Source of the DNA: Jannaschia sp. M317
Lineage (GTDB): Bacteria > Pseudomonadota > Alphaproteobacteria > Rhodobacterales > Rhodobacteraceae
DNA length: 64,000 nt
Direction of reading: 5' to 3'
NCBI RefSeq assembly: GCF_025141175.1
Contig: NZ_CP081155.1
Coordinates: 2,323,001 to 2,387,000, forward strand
The notes beneath the pieces were generated by a model. That model worked only from the letters and a program-made list of their open reading frames with translations. It did no database searches and was not told the origin of the DNA. A program made the position numbers and the translations under genes. This document shows positions 28,766 through 40,605 of this stretch, piece after piece (the stretch's first letter is position 1; each line of letters begins with the position of its first letter).

Positions 28766-29596
28766 CTAGTCCGCAGCAGACGGCAGGGCGATCTGCGCGA
28801 CCTGTTCCGCGATCGGTTCGACCGACAGGGGATGGATTTCCGCGATGTGATCTTCGGGCGCGCCAATCGGTTGCCACGTGCGGTGCTTGTAGATTTCCAG
28901 CGCCTTGAAATGCGCCTTGTATCCCATCTTTGGAGAGCCGGGGACCCAGTACCCAAGATAGATGAACTGTAGGCCCGCCTCGCGCGCGATCTCGATATGA
29001 TCGAGAATGATATGGGTGCCCAGGCTGTCCTGCGGCACATCCGGGTCGTAGAAGGAATAGACCATCGACAGCCCGTCATCGAGAACGTCCGTCAGGCAGA
29101 CGGCGCGCAGCTTGGCCTTGCCCCCCTCGGCCAGGGGACGATCGTCCCAGTATTCGATCACGCGCGTTCGGATCGGGGTTTCCTCGATCATCGCGGCGAA
29201 TTCGAAGATATCCATATCGGCCATACCGCCATCGGCATGCCGTGTTTCCAGGTAGTGCCGGAACAGATCAAACTGCGCTTCTGTGGCCCAGGGCGATGTC
29301 ACCTCCCGGCGCAGGTGGGTGTTCCGACGCAGCACCTTGCGCTGCGACCGGTTGGCGGAAAAGTCGTCGACCCTGATCCGCGCCGAAAGGCAGGCGTTGC
29401 AGTCGGCACAGCTGGGCCGATAGAGCACGTTCTGCGACCTGCGAAAGCCTTGTTTGGAAAGCTTGTCGTTCAGCTCGGACGCGCCGGATCCCTGCAGTGC
29501 GGTGAACAACTTCCGTTCGCGCCTGCCGTCCAGATAGGGGCAGCCCTGCGGGGCGGTCACGTAGAACTGTGGCGTCAGAGGCAGGCTGTGGCGCAT
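28766..29596 (-). CDS. bpt: Aspartate/glutamate leucyl-tRNA-protein transferase (Bpt)
   Basis: N-end-rule enzyme that adds leucine to proteins starting with Asp or Glu, marking them for ClpS/ClpAP. 276 residues from ATG 29596 ([22 protein letters not shown]); the open frame upstream lacks similarity. Seen: [14 protein letters not shown], the Cys pair in [16 protein letters not shown], and [21 protein letters not shown] near the C-terminus, all typical of the ATE1-like bacterial family. Separate transcription from the neighbouring RDD gene is likely, since the gap is about 180 bp. Confidence 0.93.
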   Translation of the reverse strand: MRHSLPLTPQFYVTAPQGCPYLDGRRERKLFTALQGSGASELNDKLSKQGFRRSQNVLYRPSCADCNACLSARIRVDDFSANRSQRKVLRRNTHLRREVTSPWATEAQFDLFRHYLETRHADGGMADMDIFEFAAMIEETPIRTRVIEYWDDRPLAEGGKAKLRAVCLTDVLDDGLSMVYSFYDPDVPQDSLGTHIILDHIEIAREAGLQFIYLGYWVPGSPKMGYKAHFKALEIYKHRTWQPIGAPEDHIAEIHPLSVEPIAEQVAQIALPSAAD

Positions 29597-29775
29597 CGGG
29601 GTCGAGCTTCCGTCTTGGGTACATCCGAAGCCTAGAGGCAGCACACCTCAGGTCAACGGATTTCGGCAACAATGGGCAATGGTCTGGGCGTGCTGGTTCG
29701 CACAAACGCATCAATCCGGACCAAAAGGCCCGGATTGTCGTAAATATTTCGTTAAGATGTCCCGGAGGCGGACGC

Positions 29776-30231
29776 TCAGCCCGGGCGGTTGATCGCCGCC
29801 GAGCCCAGCAGAAGGTCCGTCAGGCCCTGGCGTTTGTCGGTCACGAACATCGCCGCGATAGAGGCCAGCGCAGGCAGCACGAAAGACATCGACGCATAGT
29901 AGCCGATCACATGCAGCGCGGCGGTAAACCCGTCGAAGCGGTCGCCATGCAGGTCGCGCAACTCGATCCCCATCACGCGCATGCCCAGCGTGGCAGAGCG
30001 GTTGGACAGGGTGGTCACACGGTAGAGAAAACCGATCACGAGGAACGTCAGCGGCCAAAGGAACCACGCCGCCGATAGCGTCACGATCCCGGCCAGAAAG
30101 GTCAGCACGGTGATCAGGGTGACGTCCATCAACCAGGCAATGCCGCGCTTGGTCAGGACGCCGTCATAAAAGGCAGGGTCGTGGTGCGGGTCGGGCAGGG
30201 TGTCGGTGCGGTCCAGGAATGTCATGTCCAT
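29776..30231 (-). CDS. RDD family membrane protein
   Basis: 151-residue inner-membrane protein with an RDD domain. The eponymous residues appear in TKRGIAWLMDVTLI and in the region around KRQGLTDLL. Three membrane helices are visible: LITVLTFLAGIVTL, WPLTFLVIGFLYRV and IGYYASMSFVLPALASIAAMF. The function is unknown; some RDD proteins act in ion exchange. It lies downstream of a DUF2852 gene in the same direction, separated by a strong hairpin. Confidence 0.8.
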   Translation of the reverse strand: MDMTFLDRTDTLPDPHHDPAFYDGVLTKRGIAWLMDVTLITVLTFLAGIVTLSAAWFLWPLTFLVIGFLYRVTTLSNRSATLGMRVMGIELRDLHGDRFDGFTAALHVIGYYASMSFVLPALASIAAMFVTDKRQGLTDLLLGSAAINRPG

Positions 30232-30259
30232 CTCTAATGTGCTGCGGCGGTGTGTTGGT

Positions 30260-30287
30260 CGGTCCCCGACGGAATTGTCGGGGACCG
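30260..30287. terminator. Perfect 11-bp hairpin between DUF2852 and RDD genes
   Basis: CGGTCCCCGAC (30260-30270) and GTCGGGGACCG (30277-30287) form a perfect stem with a 6-nt loop. It lies between the DUF2852 stop and the RDD start on the same strand. No T-tract is present, so it may serve as an mRNA 3' stabiliser or a weak terminator that lowers RDD expression. Confidence 0.5.
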
Positions 30288-30324
30288 GGGGCCTGGGCCA
30301 GGGAGGCAGCCCAGGCGGGGAGGA

Positions 30325-30756
30325 TCAGGCCTCGGTCGAGGCGTTCTGGTCGGCGCCGCGCTTGCTGCGCTCTTCCATGAACTGGTCGAACTCTGCCTTG
30401 TCCTTGGCCTCACGCAGACGCTGCAGATAGGTTTCGAAGGCTTCCTGCTCATCCTCCAGGCGGCGCAGCATGTCAGCCTTGTAGCTGTCGAATGCGGCGT
30501 TGCCAGAGGTCCGCATCCGGCTCATCGAGCCGCGACGGCGGGTATTGCAGGTCATTGCGTTTGAACGGCCGGAAAACATGCGTTTGCTCCAGATCATGTA
30601 GGCGAGAAGGGCGAGACCGATGGGCCAGAAGAAGACGAAGCCCAGGATCATCGCGGCGATCCAGGCACCCTTGCCACGGGCGTCGAGCCAACCTTCGGTA
30701 CGGGAAAGCCAGTTACCGGAGGTCTCGGGGCCGGCGTAGGCGGGGGACGGTGTCAT
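30325..30756 (-). CDS. DUF2852 membrane protein
   Basis: 143 residues from the ATG at 30756, which has AGGAG 9 bases upstream; an in-frame ATG 13 codons earlier is less likely. One or two membrane helices (KGAWIAAMILGFVFFWPIGLALLAYMIW) are followed by a long charged helical tail (FDSYKADMLRRLEDEQEAFETYLQRLREAKDKAEFDQFM), probably a cytoplasmic coiled coil. The family is uncharacterised. The promoter region has repeated TTCACAT elements. Confidence 0.8.
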   Translation of the reverse strand: MTPSPAYAGPETSGNWLSRTEGWLDARGKGAWIAAMILGFVFFWPIGLALLAYMIWSKRMFSGRSNAMTCNTRRRGSMSRMRTSGNAAFDSYKADMLRRLEDEQEAFETYLQRLREAKDKAEFDQFMEERSKRGADQNASTEA

Positions 30757-30778
30757 CTTTGTGGTCTCCTGTCGGTTG

Positions 30779-30865
30779 ATGTGAATGCTTTTCACATGAA
30801 CAGAGATGGGGATGCTCCGAGAGGGTTCAAGTATTTATGTTAAGATTATTCACATGGACGGAGAT
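30779..30865. repeat. Repeated TTCACATG elements upstream of DUF2852
   Basis: TTCACATGAACAGAGAT at 30791-30807 recurs as TTCACATGGACGGAGAT at 30849-30865 (15 of 17 identical, 58 bp apart). The first copy is also the right arm of an inverted repeat ATGTGAA-N5-TTCACAT (30779-30797). Such an arrangement looks like binding sites for a dimeric regulator that controls the DUF2852 gene. Confidence 0.5.
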
Positions 30866-30879
30866 CGTCTCTCAAAAAT

Positions 30880-30916
30880 CCTCCTAGCACTTTGATATAT
30901 CGTCTTTTTTAGGAGG
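30880..30916 (-). terminator. Candidate terminator downstream of the 30998-31438 gene
   Basis: CCTCCTA (30880-30886) and TAGGAGG (30910-30916) form an inverted repeat with a 23-nt loop; read on the minus strand it is followed by ATTTTTG. It lies 80 bp after the stop of the upstream membrane-protein gene. The long loop makes it a weak terminator candidate. Confidence 0.4.
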
Positions 30917-30997
30917 CTTCAAAAGCCATACCCCGCTGATATGACCGCGAAAACCGGCCAGATTCCTGCCGGTTTCCACGTCTGATGCGTCCGCCTG

Positions 30998-31438
30998 TCA
31001 GACCGATATCGCATCTGCTACTGCAACCGGGCGTGCGACGGGCCAGGCGATCAGGGCCAGGAAACCGATGTTCGGCACCACGTTCCAGGGCGCGCCCGCC
31101 AGCACCGACCCCAGGCTGTCCAGACAGAACCAGGCCAGAAAGCCTGTCAGCACGATCTTGCGGATCGGTTCCGGCGTTGCGCGCAGGGGCGCGCCCGCCA
31201 GTTGCCAGGTCGTCACCCCCCAGCCAAAGGTGATCCCGCCCAGGATTGCCAGAACCAGCCGCCCCTCTGGCGTGGTCAACCCCTCGGCCCCGGCAACGGG
31301 TGGCGTCATGAGATCGACGAACCAAAGGCTCGGCATGGCGAGGGTTGGGTTCGTCGCCGCAAGAAAGGTCGTGAGGCCGAACCCCATGATGATGGCTGCC
31401 GAGATTTTTAGCCCGCGGGCCATGCGGTCGATTGTCAT
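30998..31438 (-). CDS. Hypothetical membrane protein
   Basis: 146 residues, no family recognised. Four hydrophobic segments are visible: ISAAIIMGFGLTTFLA, GRLVLAILGGITFGWGV, KIVLTGFLAWFCLDSLGSVL and NIGFLALIAWPVARPV. The pattern is that of a small integral inner-membrane protein. It is divergent from an XRE/MmyB-type regulator gene (105-bp gap), so that regulator may control it. Confidence 0.75.
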   Translation of the reverse strand: MTIDRMARGLKISAAIIMGFGLTTFLAATNPTLAMPSLWFVDLMTPPVAGAEGLTTPEGRLVLAILGGITFGWGVTTWQLAGAPLRATPEPIRKIVLTGFLAWFCLDSLGSVLAGAPWNVVPNIGFLALIAWPVARPVAVADAISV

Positions 31439-31543
31439 GTCGTTCTCCTAACCTGTGATGCCCGTACCTGGCCGTCTACGCAGGAGCCGGGCAATTCCCT
31501 CGCAGGTAAGCGACAGGCTTCCGTCTGCGGGGTAGGGTGGGCC

Positions 31544-32290
31544 ATGACATTCGGATCGGAATTGCGCCGCTGGCGCGCGCACCGCAGGCTCAGCCAGCTT
31601 GATCTCGCGTTGGAGGCGCAGGTCTCGCCGCGGCATCTGTCCTTTCTGGAAACCGGGCGCGCACAGCCCAGCCGGACCATGGTCGCCCGCCTCGGGCGGG
31701 CGCTGGACGTGCCGCTGGGCGGATTGAACGTGCTGATGACGGCGGCAGGGTTCGCCCCCGCGCATCGCCGCTCCGACCTGTCAGAGGCGCATATGGCCCG
31801 CGTCGGCGCCGCGATGGCGCGCATCGTCGATCGCCACGATCCCTGGCCGGGCTTCGTTCTGGATGCGGATTGGCGGCTGGTGCGGGTCAATGCCTGCGCC
31901 GGACGGTTGTTTGCGCCCCTCGGTCTGGGCGTGGGGGACAGCCTGCTGGCGGCCTTCACCACCCCCGGATTCGGGGCTGAGGTGATCGAAAACTGGCCAG
32001 AAGTCGCCCGCCACTTTGCCACCCGCCTCAGCACCGAAAGCCGGGCTGCCGGCGGGAACGCCCTATTGGATCAAGCGACCCGTGTTCTGTTGTCCGACCC
32101 GCAGGTTGGCGCCGACACACCGGAAACGGATGCCCCGATCCTGCCCACGATCTATCGCTTTGGCGGGCTGCGCCTGGCGTTCTTTTCCACTTTCGTCACC
32201 TTTCAGGGCGCGCGCGATGTGTCGCTGGCGGACCTGAAGGTAGAGCTGCTTTTCCCTGCCGACGCCGCGACCGAGGCCGCGTTGACCTAG
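31544..32290 (+). CDS. Helix-turn-helix regulator with MmyB-like ligand domain
   Basis: 248 residues. The N-terminal XRE helix-turn-helix is [41 protein letters not shown] (quoted in parts; residues 2-42). The rest is an MmyB-like, PAS-related ligand-binding domain ([19 protein letters not shown]). Relatives are transcription factors thought to bind fatty acids or similar ligands. It is divergent from a small membrane protein gene, a likely target. Its TAG stop lies in a CTAG shared with the stop of convergent mnmA. Confidence 0.87.
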   Translation: MTFGSELRRWRAHRRLSQLDLALEAQVSPRHLSFLETGRAQPSRTMVARLGRALDVPLGGLNVLMTAAGFAPAHRRSDLSEAHMARVGAAMARIVDRHDPWPGFVLDADWRLVRVNACAGRLFAPLGLGVGDSLLAAFTTPGFGAEVIENWPEVARHFATRLSTESRAAGGNALLDQATRVLLSDPQVGADTPETDAPILPTIYRFGGLRLAFFSTFVTFQGARDVSLADLKVELLFPADAATEAALT

Positions 32291-33426
32291 TAGCCGCGCC
32301 AGATCCAGCCGCCGCCAAAGACGCGCGTGCCATCCATGTCGTAGAATACGCAGGCCTGACCGGGGCTGACGCCTTCTTCGGGGGTCAGCAATTCGACCTC
32401 GGCCAGACCGCCGGGCTTGGGCCGCAGGATCGCTTCGCGCGGGGGGCGGGTGGACCGGACCTTGACGCCGATGTGCCATTCCTCGCGGCTGTCCAGCGGG
32501 GCGTCACCCAGCCAGTTGATCTCCCGCAAGGGGACCAGCCGCGTGGCCAGCGCCGATTTCGGCCCGACGACGACCTGCCGTGCCTCCGGGTCCAGCTTTA
32601 CGACATAAAGCGGCTCGGACAGCCCCCCGATGCCAAGGCCACGGCGTTGCCCAATGGTGTAGTGGATCACGCCGTCGTGCCGCGCCAACGCGCGGCCCTG
32701 CATGTCGACGATGGACCCAGGCTCACCCGCGCCAGGGCGCAGCTTTTCGATGACTGCGGCGTAATCGCCGTTGGGCACGAAACAGATATCCTGGCTGTCC
32801 GGCTTGTCGGCCACCGGCAGCCCGTATTTCGCCGCCAACGCCCGCGTCGCCGCCTTGTCGGGCAGGTGCCCCAGCGGGAAGCGCAGATAGTCCAGCTGGG
32901 CATCGGTGGTGGAGAACAGGAAATAGGATTGGTCGCGCACCGGGTCGGCGGCCATATGCAGTTCGGGCCCGCGCAGGCCCAGCTTTCGCTGGATATAGTG
33001 ACCGGTGGCCATGCAGTCGGCGTCCAGGTCCTTGGCCGTTTCCAACAGGTCGCGGAACTTCACCCGCTCGTTGCAGCGGATGCAGGGCACCGGCGTCGCG
33101 CCGCCCAGATAGGCGTCGGCGAATTCGTCGATCACCGCCTCGCGGAACGTGTTCTCGTAATCCAGCACGTAATGCGGAAAGCCCATGGTCTCGGCCACCC
33201 GGCGCGCGTCGTGGATGTCGCGCCCGGCGCAGCAGGCCCCCTTTTTGGCCAGGGCCGCCCCGTGGTCATAAAGCTGGAGCGTCACGCCAACCACGTCATA
33301 CCCCTCTTCGGCGAGCTGGGCTGCGACCACGGAACTGTCGACGCCACCGGACATGGCGACGACGACACGCGTGTCGGCGGGGGCCTTTGGCAGGCCAAGG
33401 GAATTGAGCGTCGTATCGAGTGGCAT
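32287..33426 (-). CDS. mnmA: tRNA-specific 2-thiouridylase
   Basis: Adds sulfur at the wobble uridine of tRNA-Lys, Glu and Gln. 379 residues from the ATG at 33426. Seen: P-loop [18 protein letters not shown], the first catalytic Cys in [11 protein letters not shown] and the second in [12 protein letters not shown], and [14 protein letters not shown]. The C-terminal beta-barrel ends [12 protein letters not shown]. The 3' end overlaps the convergent MmyB-like regulator by 4 bp. Confidence 0.96.
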   Translation of the reverse strand: MPLDTTLNSLGLPKAPADTRVVVAMSGGVDSSVVAAQLAEEGYDVVGVTLQLYDHGAALAKKGACCAGRDIHDARRVAETMGFPHYVLDYENTFREAVIDEFADAYLGGATPVPCIRCNERVKFRDLLETAKDLDADCMATGHYIQRKLGLRGPELHMAADPVRDQSYFLFSTTDAQLDYLRFPLGHLPDKAATRALAAKYGLPVADKPDSQDICFVPNGDYAAVIEKLRPGAGEPGSIVDMQGRALARHDGVIHYTIGQRRGLGIGGLSEPLYVVKLDPEARQVVVGPKSALATRLVPLREINWLGDAPLDSREEWHIGVKVRSTRPPREAILRPKPGGLAEVELLTPEEGVSPGQACVFYDMDGTRVFGGGWIWRGY

Positions 33427-33551
33427 GGGGTCTCTCCGGCGGAGGTCGGGGCCAGATATAGGAAAATCCGACCTATTCTCAAGACCCGCCTTCACCCTCG
33501 ATTAACGCCATCCGGGCACAGAAGACCTGCGATGAATATCAGGAGGTCGCG

Positions 33552-33830
33552 ATGTATCTTAGAAAGGGGCCGGGCCCACGGGTGGTTACGTTGCCCGACG
33601 GCTCGCAGATGACCCGCGCGGATCTGCCACCTCAGGGCACCACGCGATGGGTCGCGCGGCGCAAGGCGTTGGTGGTCATGGGGGTCGAGTCGGGGCTTAT
33701 CACGCTCGACGAGGCCATTGAACGTTACGAGCTGTCCCAAGAAGAATACGACAGTTGGGCCACGGCTATTTCAACGCATGGAACGGACGGTCTCAAAACC
33801 ACTCTGATTCAGCAGTTTCGTCATCAATGA
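33552..33830 (+). CDS. sciP: CtrA inhibitor SciP (DUF1153)
   Basis: 92-residue helix-turn-helix protein that in Caulobacter binds CtrA at promoters and prevents RNA polymerase recruitment. Typical sequence: YLRKGPGPRVVTLPDGSQMTRADLPP, TRWVARRKALVVMGVESG, LITLDEAIERYELSQEEYDSW. AGGAGG lies 8 bases before the ATG. It sits 94 bp upstream of ctrA on the same strand, a linkage that couples the activator and its inhibitor. Confidence 0.95.
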   Translation: MYLRKGPGPRVVTLPDGSQMTRADLPPQGTTRWVARRKALVVMGVESGLITLDEAIERYELSQEEYDSWATAISTHGTDGLKTTLIQQFRHQ

Positions 33831-33859
33831 TCCGGTTTTTTTTAATGCATCGACAATCA

Positions 33860-33875
33860 GTAACCCAAAGTTAAC
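33860..33875. promoter_or_regulatory. CtrA-like autoregulatory site upstream of ctrA
   Basis: GTAA-CCCAAAG-TTAAC, one mismatch from TTAA-N7-TTAAC, 50 bp before the ctrA start. CtrA controls its own promoter in other alphaproteobacteria, so the location is plausible. Confidence 0.45.
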
Positions 33876-33924
33876 TATTTCCGGCAAGGCTTAGTCATAC
33901 TTTGATGCCTTCCGGGAGATGACC

Positions 33925-34638
33925 ATGAGAATCCTGCTCGTTGAAGACGATCCGACCACTTCCAAAAGCATCGAACTGATGCTGGGCAGCGCGAACCTGA
34001 ACGTCTACTGCACCGACATGGGCGAAGAAGGGATCGATCTGGCCAAGCTCTATGACTACGATCTGATCCTGTTGGACCTGAACCTGCCGGACATGAATGG
34101 GCATGACGTGCTCAAACAATTGCGGCTCAGCCGGATCGAGACGCCTATTCTGATCCTCTCCGGCTCCGACGATACGGAAAACAAGATCCGGGGATTCGGC
34201 TTCGGGGCCGATGATTACATGACCAAGCCATTTCATCGCGACGAACTTATCGCCCGGATCCATGCGATCGTCCGTCGGTCCAAGGGGCATTCCCAATCGA
34301 TCATCCGCACCGGCGACGTCGAGGTGAACCTCGACGCCAAATCGGTCGAGGTCGGCGGCCGCACGGTGCATCTGACAGGCAAGGAATATCAGATGCTGGA
34401 GCTTCTGAGCCTGCGCAAGGGCACGACACTGACCAAGGAAATGTTCCTCAACCACCTTTATGGCGGCATGGATGAGCCCGAGTTGAAGATCATCGACGTG
34501 TTCATCTGCAAGCTGCGCAAGAAGCTGACAGAGGCCACGGGCGGCCAGAACCACATCGAAACGGTCTGGGGCCGCGGATATGTCCTGCGCGATCCACAGG
34601 GGGTTTCTGACGAGGGGCGCGATCTGATCTCTGCCTGA
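33925..34638 (+). CDS. ctrA: Cell-cycle response regulator CtrA
   Basis: Master response regulator of the OmpR family, phosphorylated through CckA-ChpT. 237 residues. Receiver domain 1-120 with acidic pocket E7/D8/D9, phospho-acceptor D51 in [13 protein letters not shown] and the conserved lysine in [14 protein letters not shown]-terminal winged helix with [18 protein letters not shown] and [12 protein letters not shown]. The ATG at 33925 is chosen because GGGAG directly abuts the ATG at 33919. In Rhodobacteraceae CtrA governs motility, gene transfer agents and competence more than essential division. Confidence 0.97.
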   Translation: MRILLVEDDPTTSKSIELMLGSANLNVYCTDMGEEGIDLAKLYDYDLILLDLNLPDMNGHDVLKQLRLSRIETPILILSGSDDTENKIRGFGFGADDYMTKPFHRDELIARIHAIVRRSKGHSQSIIRTGDVEVNLDAKSVEVGGRTVHLTGKEYQMLELLSLRKGTTLTKEMFLNHLYGGMDEPELKIIDVFICKLRKKLTEATGGQNHIETVWGRGYVLRDPQGVSDEGRDLISA

Positions 34639-39044
<4,406 letters not shown>

Positions 39045-39045
39045 A

Positions 39046-39066
39046 AGAACAAAACCCTTTTTGTTC
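39046..39066 (+). terminator. Hairpin after recG
   Basis: GAACAAAA and TTTTGTTC form an 8-bp inverted repeat with a short CCCT-type loop just after the recG stop, with T residues in the right arm. It may end the ligA-recG transcript. Its right arm contributes an extra GTTC (39063-39066) next to the SOS box. Confidence 0.5.
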
Positions 39067-39072
39067 CCCTAT

Positions 39073-39087
39073 GTTCTCATAAAGTTC
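39073..39087 (+). promoter_or_regulatory. SOS box upstream of a small membrane-protein gene
   Basis: GTTC-TCATAAA-GTTC, an exact match to the alphaproteobacterial LexA operator GTTC-N7-GTTC, the same form as at lexA in this window. It lies 29 bp after recG and 64 bp before the start of the 41-residue ORF at 39152. A further GTTC lies at 39063-39066 with a 6-bp spacing. Confidence 0.8.
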
Positions 39088-39151
39088 TTTACAGGCCGTT
39101 TCCAGTATGAGAACAAAGGTGCAACAAGAGCAGCAAGAAGAGGTATCTGAA

Positions 39152-39277
39152 ATGGCCCGCAAGATCCGCAAGACCATCCGCCGCGTAGAGCGGGAGCCTT
39201 TGACAGATATTCTTGGCGGCGTTTGGCTGGTCACCTTGATGCTCAGCCTGCTGCACCTTCCTGCTTTGATCGCCTGA
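39152..39277 (+). CDS. Small single-span membrane protein, predicted LexA-controlled
   Basis: 41 residues: a basic cytoplasmic N-terminus (MARKIRKTIRRVEREPL) and one membrane helix (ILGGVWLVTLMLSLLHLPAL). GAAGAGG lies 8 bases before this ATG; an in-frame ATG at 39107 would give 56 residues but has no ribosome site. The exact SOS box 64 bp upstream predicts induction by DNA damage. Size, topology and control resemble SidA of Caulobacter, a 29-residue SOS-induced division inhibitor, although I see no sequence similarity to it. Function is therefore unproven; division inhibition is the leading hypothesis. Confidence 0.7.
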   Translation: MARKIRKTIRRVEREPLTDILGGVWLVTLMLSLLHLPALIA

Positions 39278-39289
39278 TCGCGATCCCAG

Positions 39290-39475
39290 TCGTTTCTGCC
39301 CGCGTCCCGTTCGCCTGTCTTGCTCCGGTCTCCCCTTACCGGTTCAGGACGCGCCGCCCGGATTGCCCCCCGAGCTGCGCCGCCCAAGGTTTCTGACACC
39401 TTCGGCCACTGCCCGAGCGTACGGAAGACGCACCTTACCCGCCGCCTCCCTCACCGGAGTGCGGCGGTTTTTTTT
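39290..39475 (+). ncRNA. Candidate small RNA with CU-rich hairpin loops
   Basis: The 364-bp gap 39278-39641 contains no convincing ORF. It has a hairpin CCGGT-CTCCCCTT-ACCGG (39325-39342), a second one AAGGT-TTCTGAC-ACCTT, and a terminator whose loop carries CTCCCTCACC. CU-rich loops able to pair with Shine-Dalgarno sequences are typical of a class of alphaproteobacterial small RNAs. No clear promoter was found, so it could also be the 3' UTR of the SOS-linked gene. The rest of the gap (39476-39641) shows nothing I can name. Confidence 0.35.
39439..39475 (+). terminator. Rho-independent terminator
   Basis: CCGCCGC (39439-39445) pairs with GCGGCGG (39461-39467), followed by eight T residues. 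Plus-strand orientation. It ends transcription from the SOS-linked small gene or from a separate small RNA. Confidence 0.85.
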
Positions 39476-39641
39476 GAGGCAAATGCCTGTATCTCAACGC
39501 ATCGAGAGGGTGTGTCACAGGCGTTCATGAGCGGTAATTGGCACCTAACAGCCATTCCAAGCCCGCCATCGCGGGGGGCACCCGTCAATACCCCCGAAGA
39601 GGCCGCAAATCAAAGAGATGTCAGCGCAGAAAGCCGCGCCT

Positions 39642-40094
39642 CTAGGGCGCGCACCGCGTCTGGTCGCCTGCTTGATCCAGCGCCTCGACCGTCGCATCCA
39701 AGGCAAGCAGGATCGACGCATGCCGATTGCGGAAATCCCGCGCAGGGGTCAGCACCTCCAACCCGTCGAAGGGGCTGTCCGGCACCGGACCCCCGCCGAG
39801 CATCGCGCGCAACTGGTCGCGCCCGCGCCGCACATCCCCAGCGGTCAGCCCCAGCATGACACGCCCGCTCACCGAGGCAGAGGCCTGCCCCAGGGCGCAG
39901 GCCTTCACATCCTGAGCATAGCGCGCGATCCGCCCATCCTCGACATCCAGCGACACCGTCACCGTCGATCCGCACAATGGCGATCGTTTGCGCACGCTGG
40001 CATGCGGCGCCGCGATCGGATCGGTGGCGGGCATGTCGGCGGCAAGTTCCAGAATACGGCCCGAGTAGAGCTTGATCAGGTCGGCATCGGGCAT
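39642..40094 (-). CDS. Iron-sulfur scaffold-like protein (SufU/IscU fold)
   Basis: 150 residues from the ATG at 40094 (MPDADLIKLYSGRILELA). The SufU/NifU-N fold is indicated by SPLCGSTVTVSLDVEDGRIARYAQDVKACALGQASASV. Two of the three usual ligand cysteines are present (C in PLCGS, C in KACALG); the usual CGD is CGS, and the third Cys is not in its normal place, with only a Cys near the extreme C-terminus (TRCAP). This suggests an altered cluster-handling or delivery role. It is divergent from hisI. Confidence 0.8.
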   Translation of the reverse strand: MPDADLIKLYSGRILELAADMPATDPIAAPHASVRKRSPLCGSTVTVSLDVEDGRIARYAQDVKACALGQASASVSGRVMLGLTAGDVRRGRDQLRAMLGGGPVPDSPFDGLEVLTPARDFRNRHASILLALDATVEALDQAGDQTRCAP

Positions 40095-40161
40095 CGGCTT
40101 CCTTTCACGGTCTGCCCGGCTTAGGTAGCCCCTCGACCCCGCGATGCAAAGGTACCTGGCC

Positions 40162-40533
40162 ATGACTTTCGACCCCGCAACGCTCCGCTACGATGATCGG
40201 GGGCTGATTCCCTGCATTGCCCAGGACGCCGACAGCGGCGAGGTGCTGATGATGGCCTGGATGAATGCCGACGCGGTGACCCGGACGCTCGACACCGGAC
40301 GCGTCACGTATTGGTCCCGGTCGCGGCAGGCATTCTGGGTGAAGGGGGAATCGTCGGGCCATGTTCAGGCGCTGGTGGACCTGCGCGTGGACTGTGACCG
40401 GGATTGCCTGCTGGCCGTGGTCAATCAGACCGGCCCGGCCTGCCACACCAATCGACGCGTCTGTTTCTATACCTCTGTCCGCGATGGCACCGAGGTAGAG
40501 CTGATGGACCCTGAAACATCGGCGGAAAGCTGA
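40162..40533 (+). CDS. hisI: Phosphoribosyl-AMP cyclohydrolase
   Basis: Third step of histidine synthesis. 123 residues from ATG 40162 (MTFDPATLRYDD). Seen: GEVLMMAWMN, TYWSRSRQAFWVKGESSGH and the zinc-binding cysteines in DCDRDCLLAVV and ACHTNRRVCFY. It is a stand-alone HisI, not fused to HisE. It lies just upstream of the edd promoter and is probably transcribed separately from it. Confidence 0.95.
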   Translation: MTFDPATLRYDDRGLIPCIAQDADSGEVLMMAWMNADAVTRTLDTGRVTYWSRSRQAFWVKGESSGHVQALVDLRVDCDRDCLLAVVNQTGPACHTNRRVCFYTSVRDGTEVELMDPETSAES

Positions 40534-40552
40534 GAACGCGCCTGTCCGGGAC

Positions 40553-40578
40553 TTGCACTGTTAGCGCTAACAGTGCAA
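40553..40578. promoter_or_regulatory. Perfect 26-bp operator palindrome in the edd promoter
   Basis: TTGCACTGTTAGC followed directly by its exact reverse complement. The core TGTTAGCGCTAACA with central CG is typical of LacI/GalR-family operators. It covers a possible -35 (TTGCAC) and reaches the likely -10 region, 28 bp before the edd start, so binding would block transcription. Confidence 0.8.
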
Positions 40579-40605
40579 TTATCCGGCAACCGCAGGAGGA
40601 CCGTC

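Noticed and set aside
30850-30880. Leader peptide after the TAGGAGG at 30880 (minus strand)
   Set aside because: The ATG that follows is immediately followed by a TGA stop, so no peptide is encoded.
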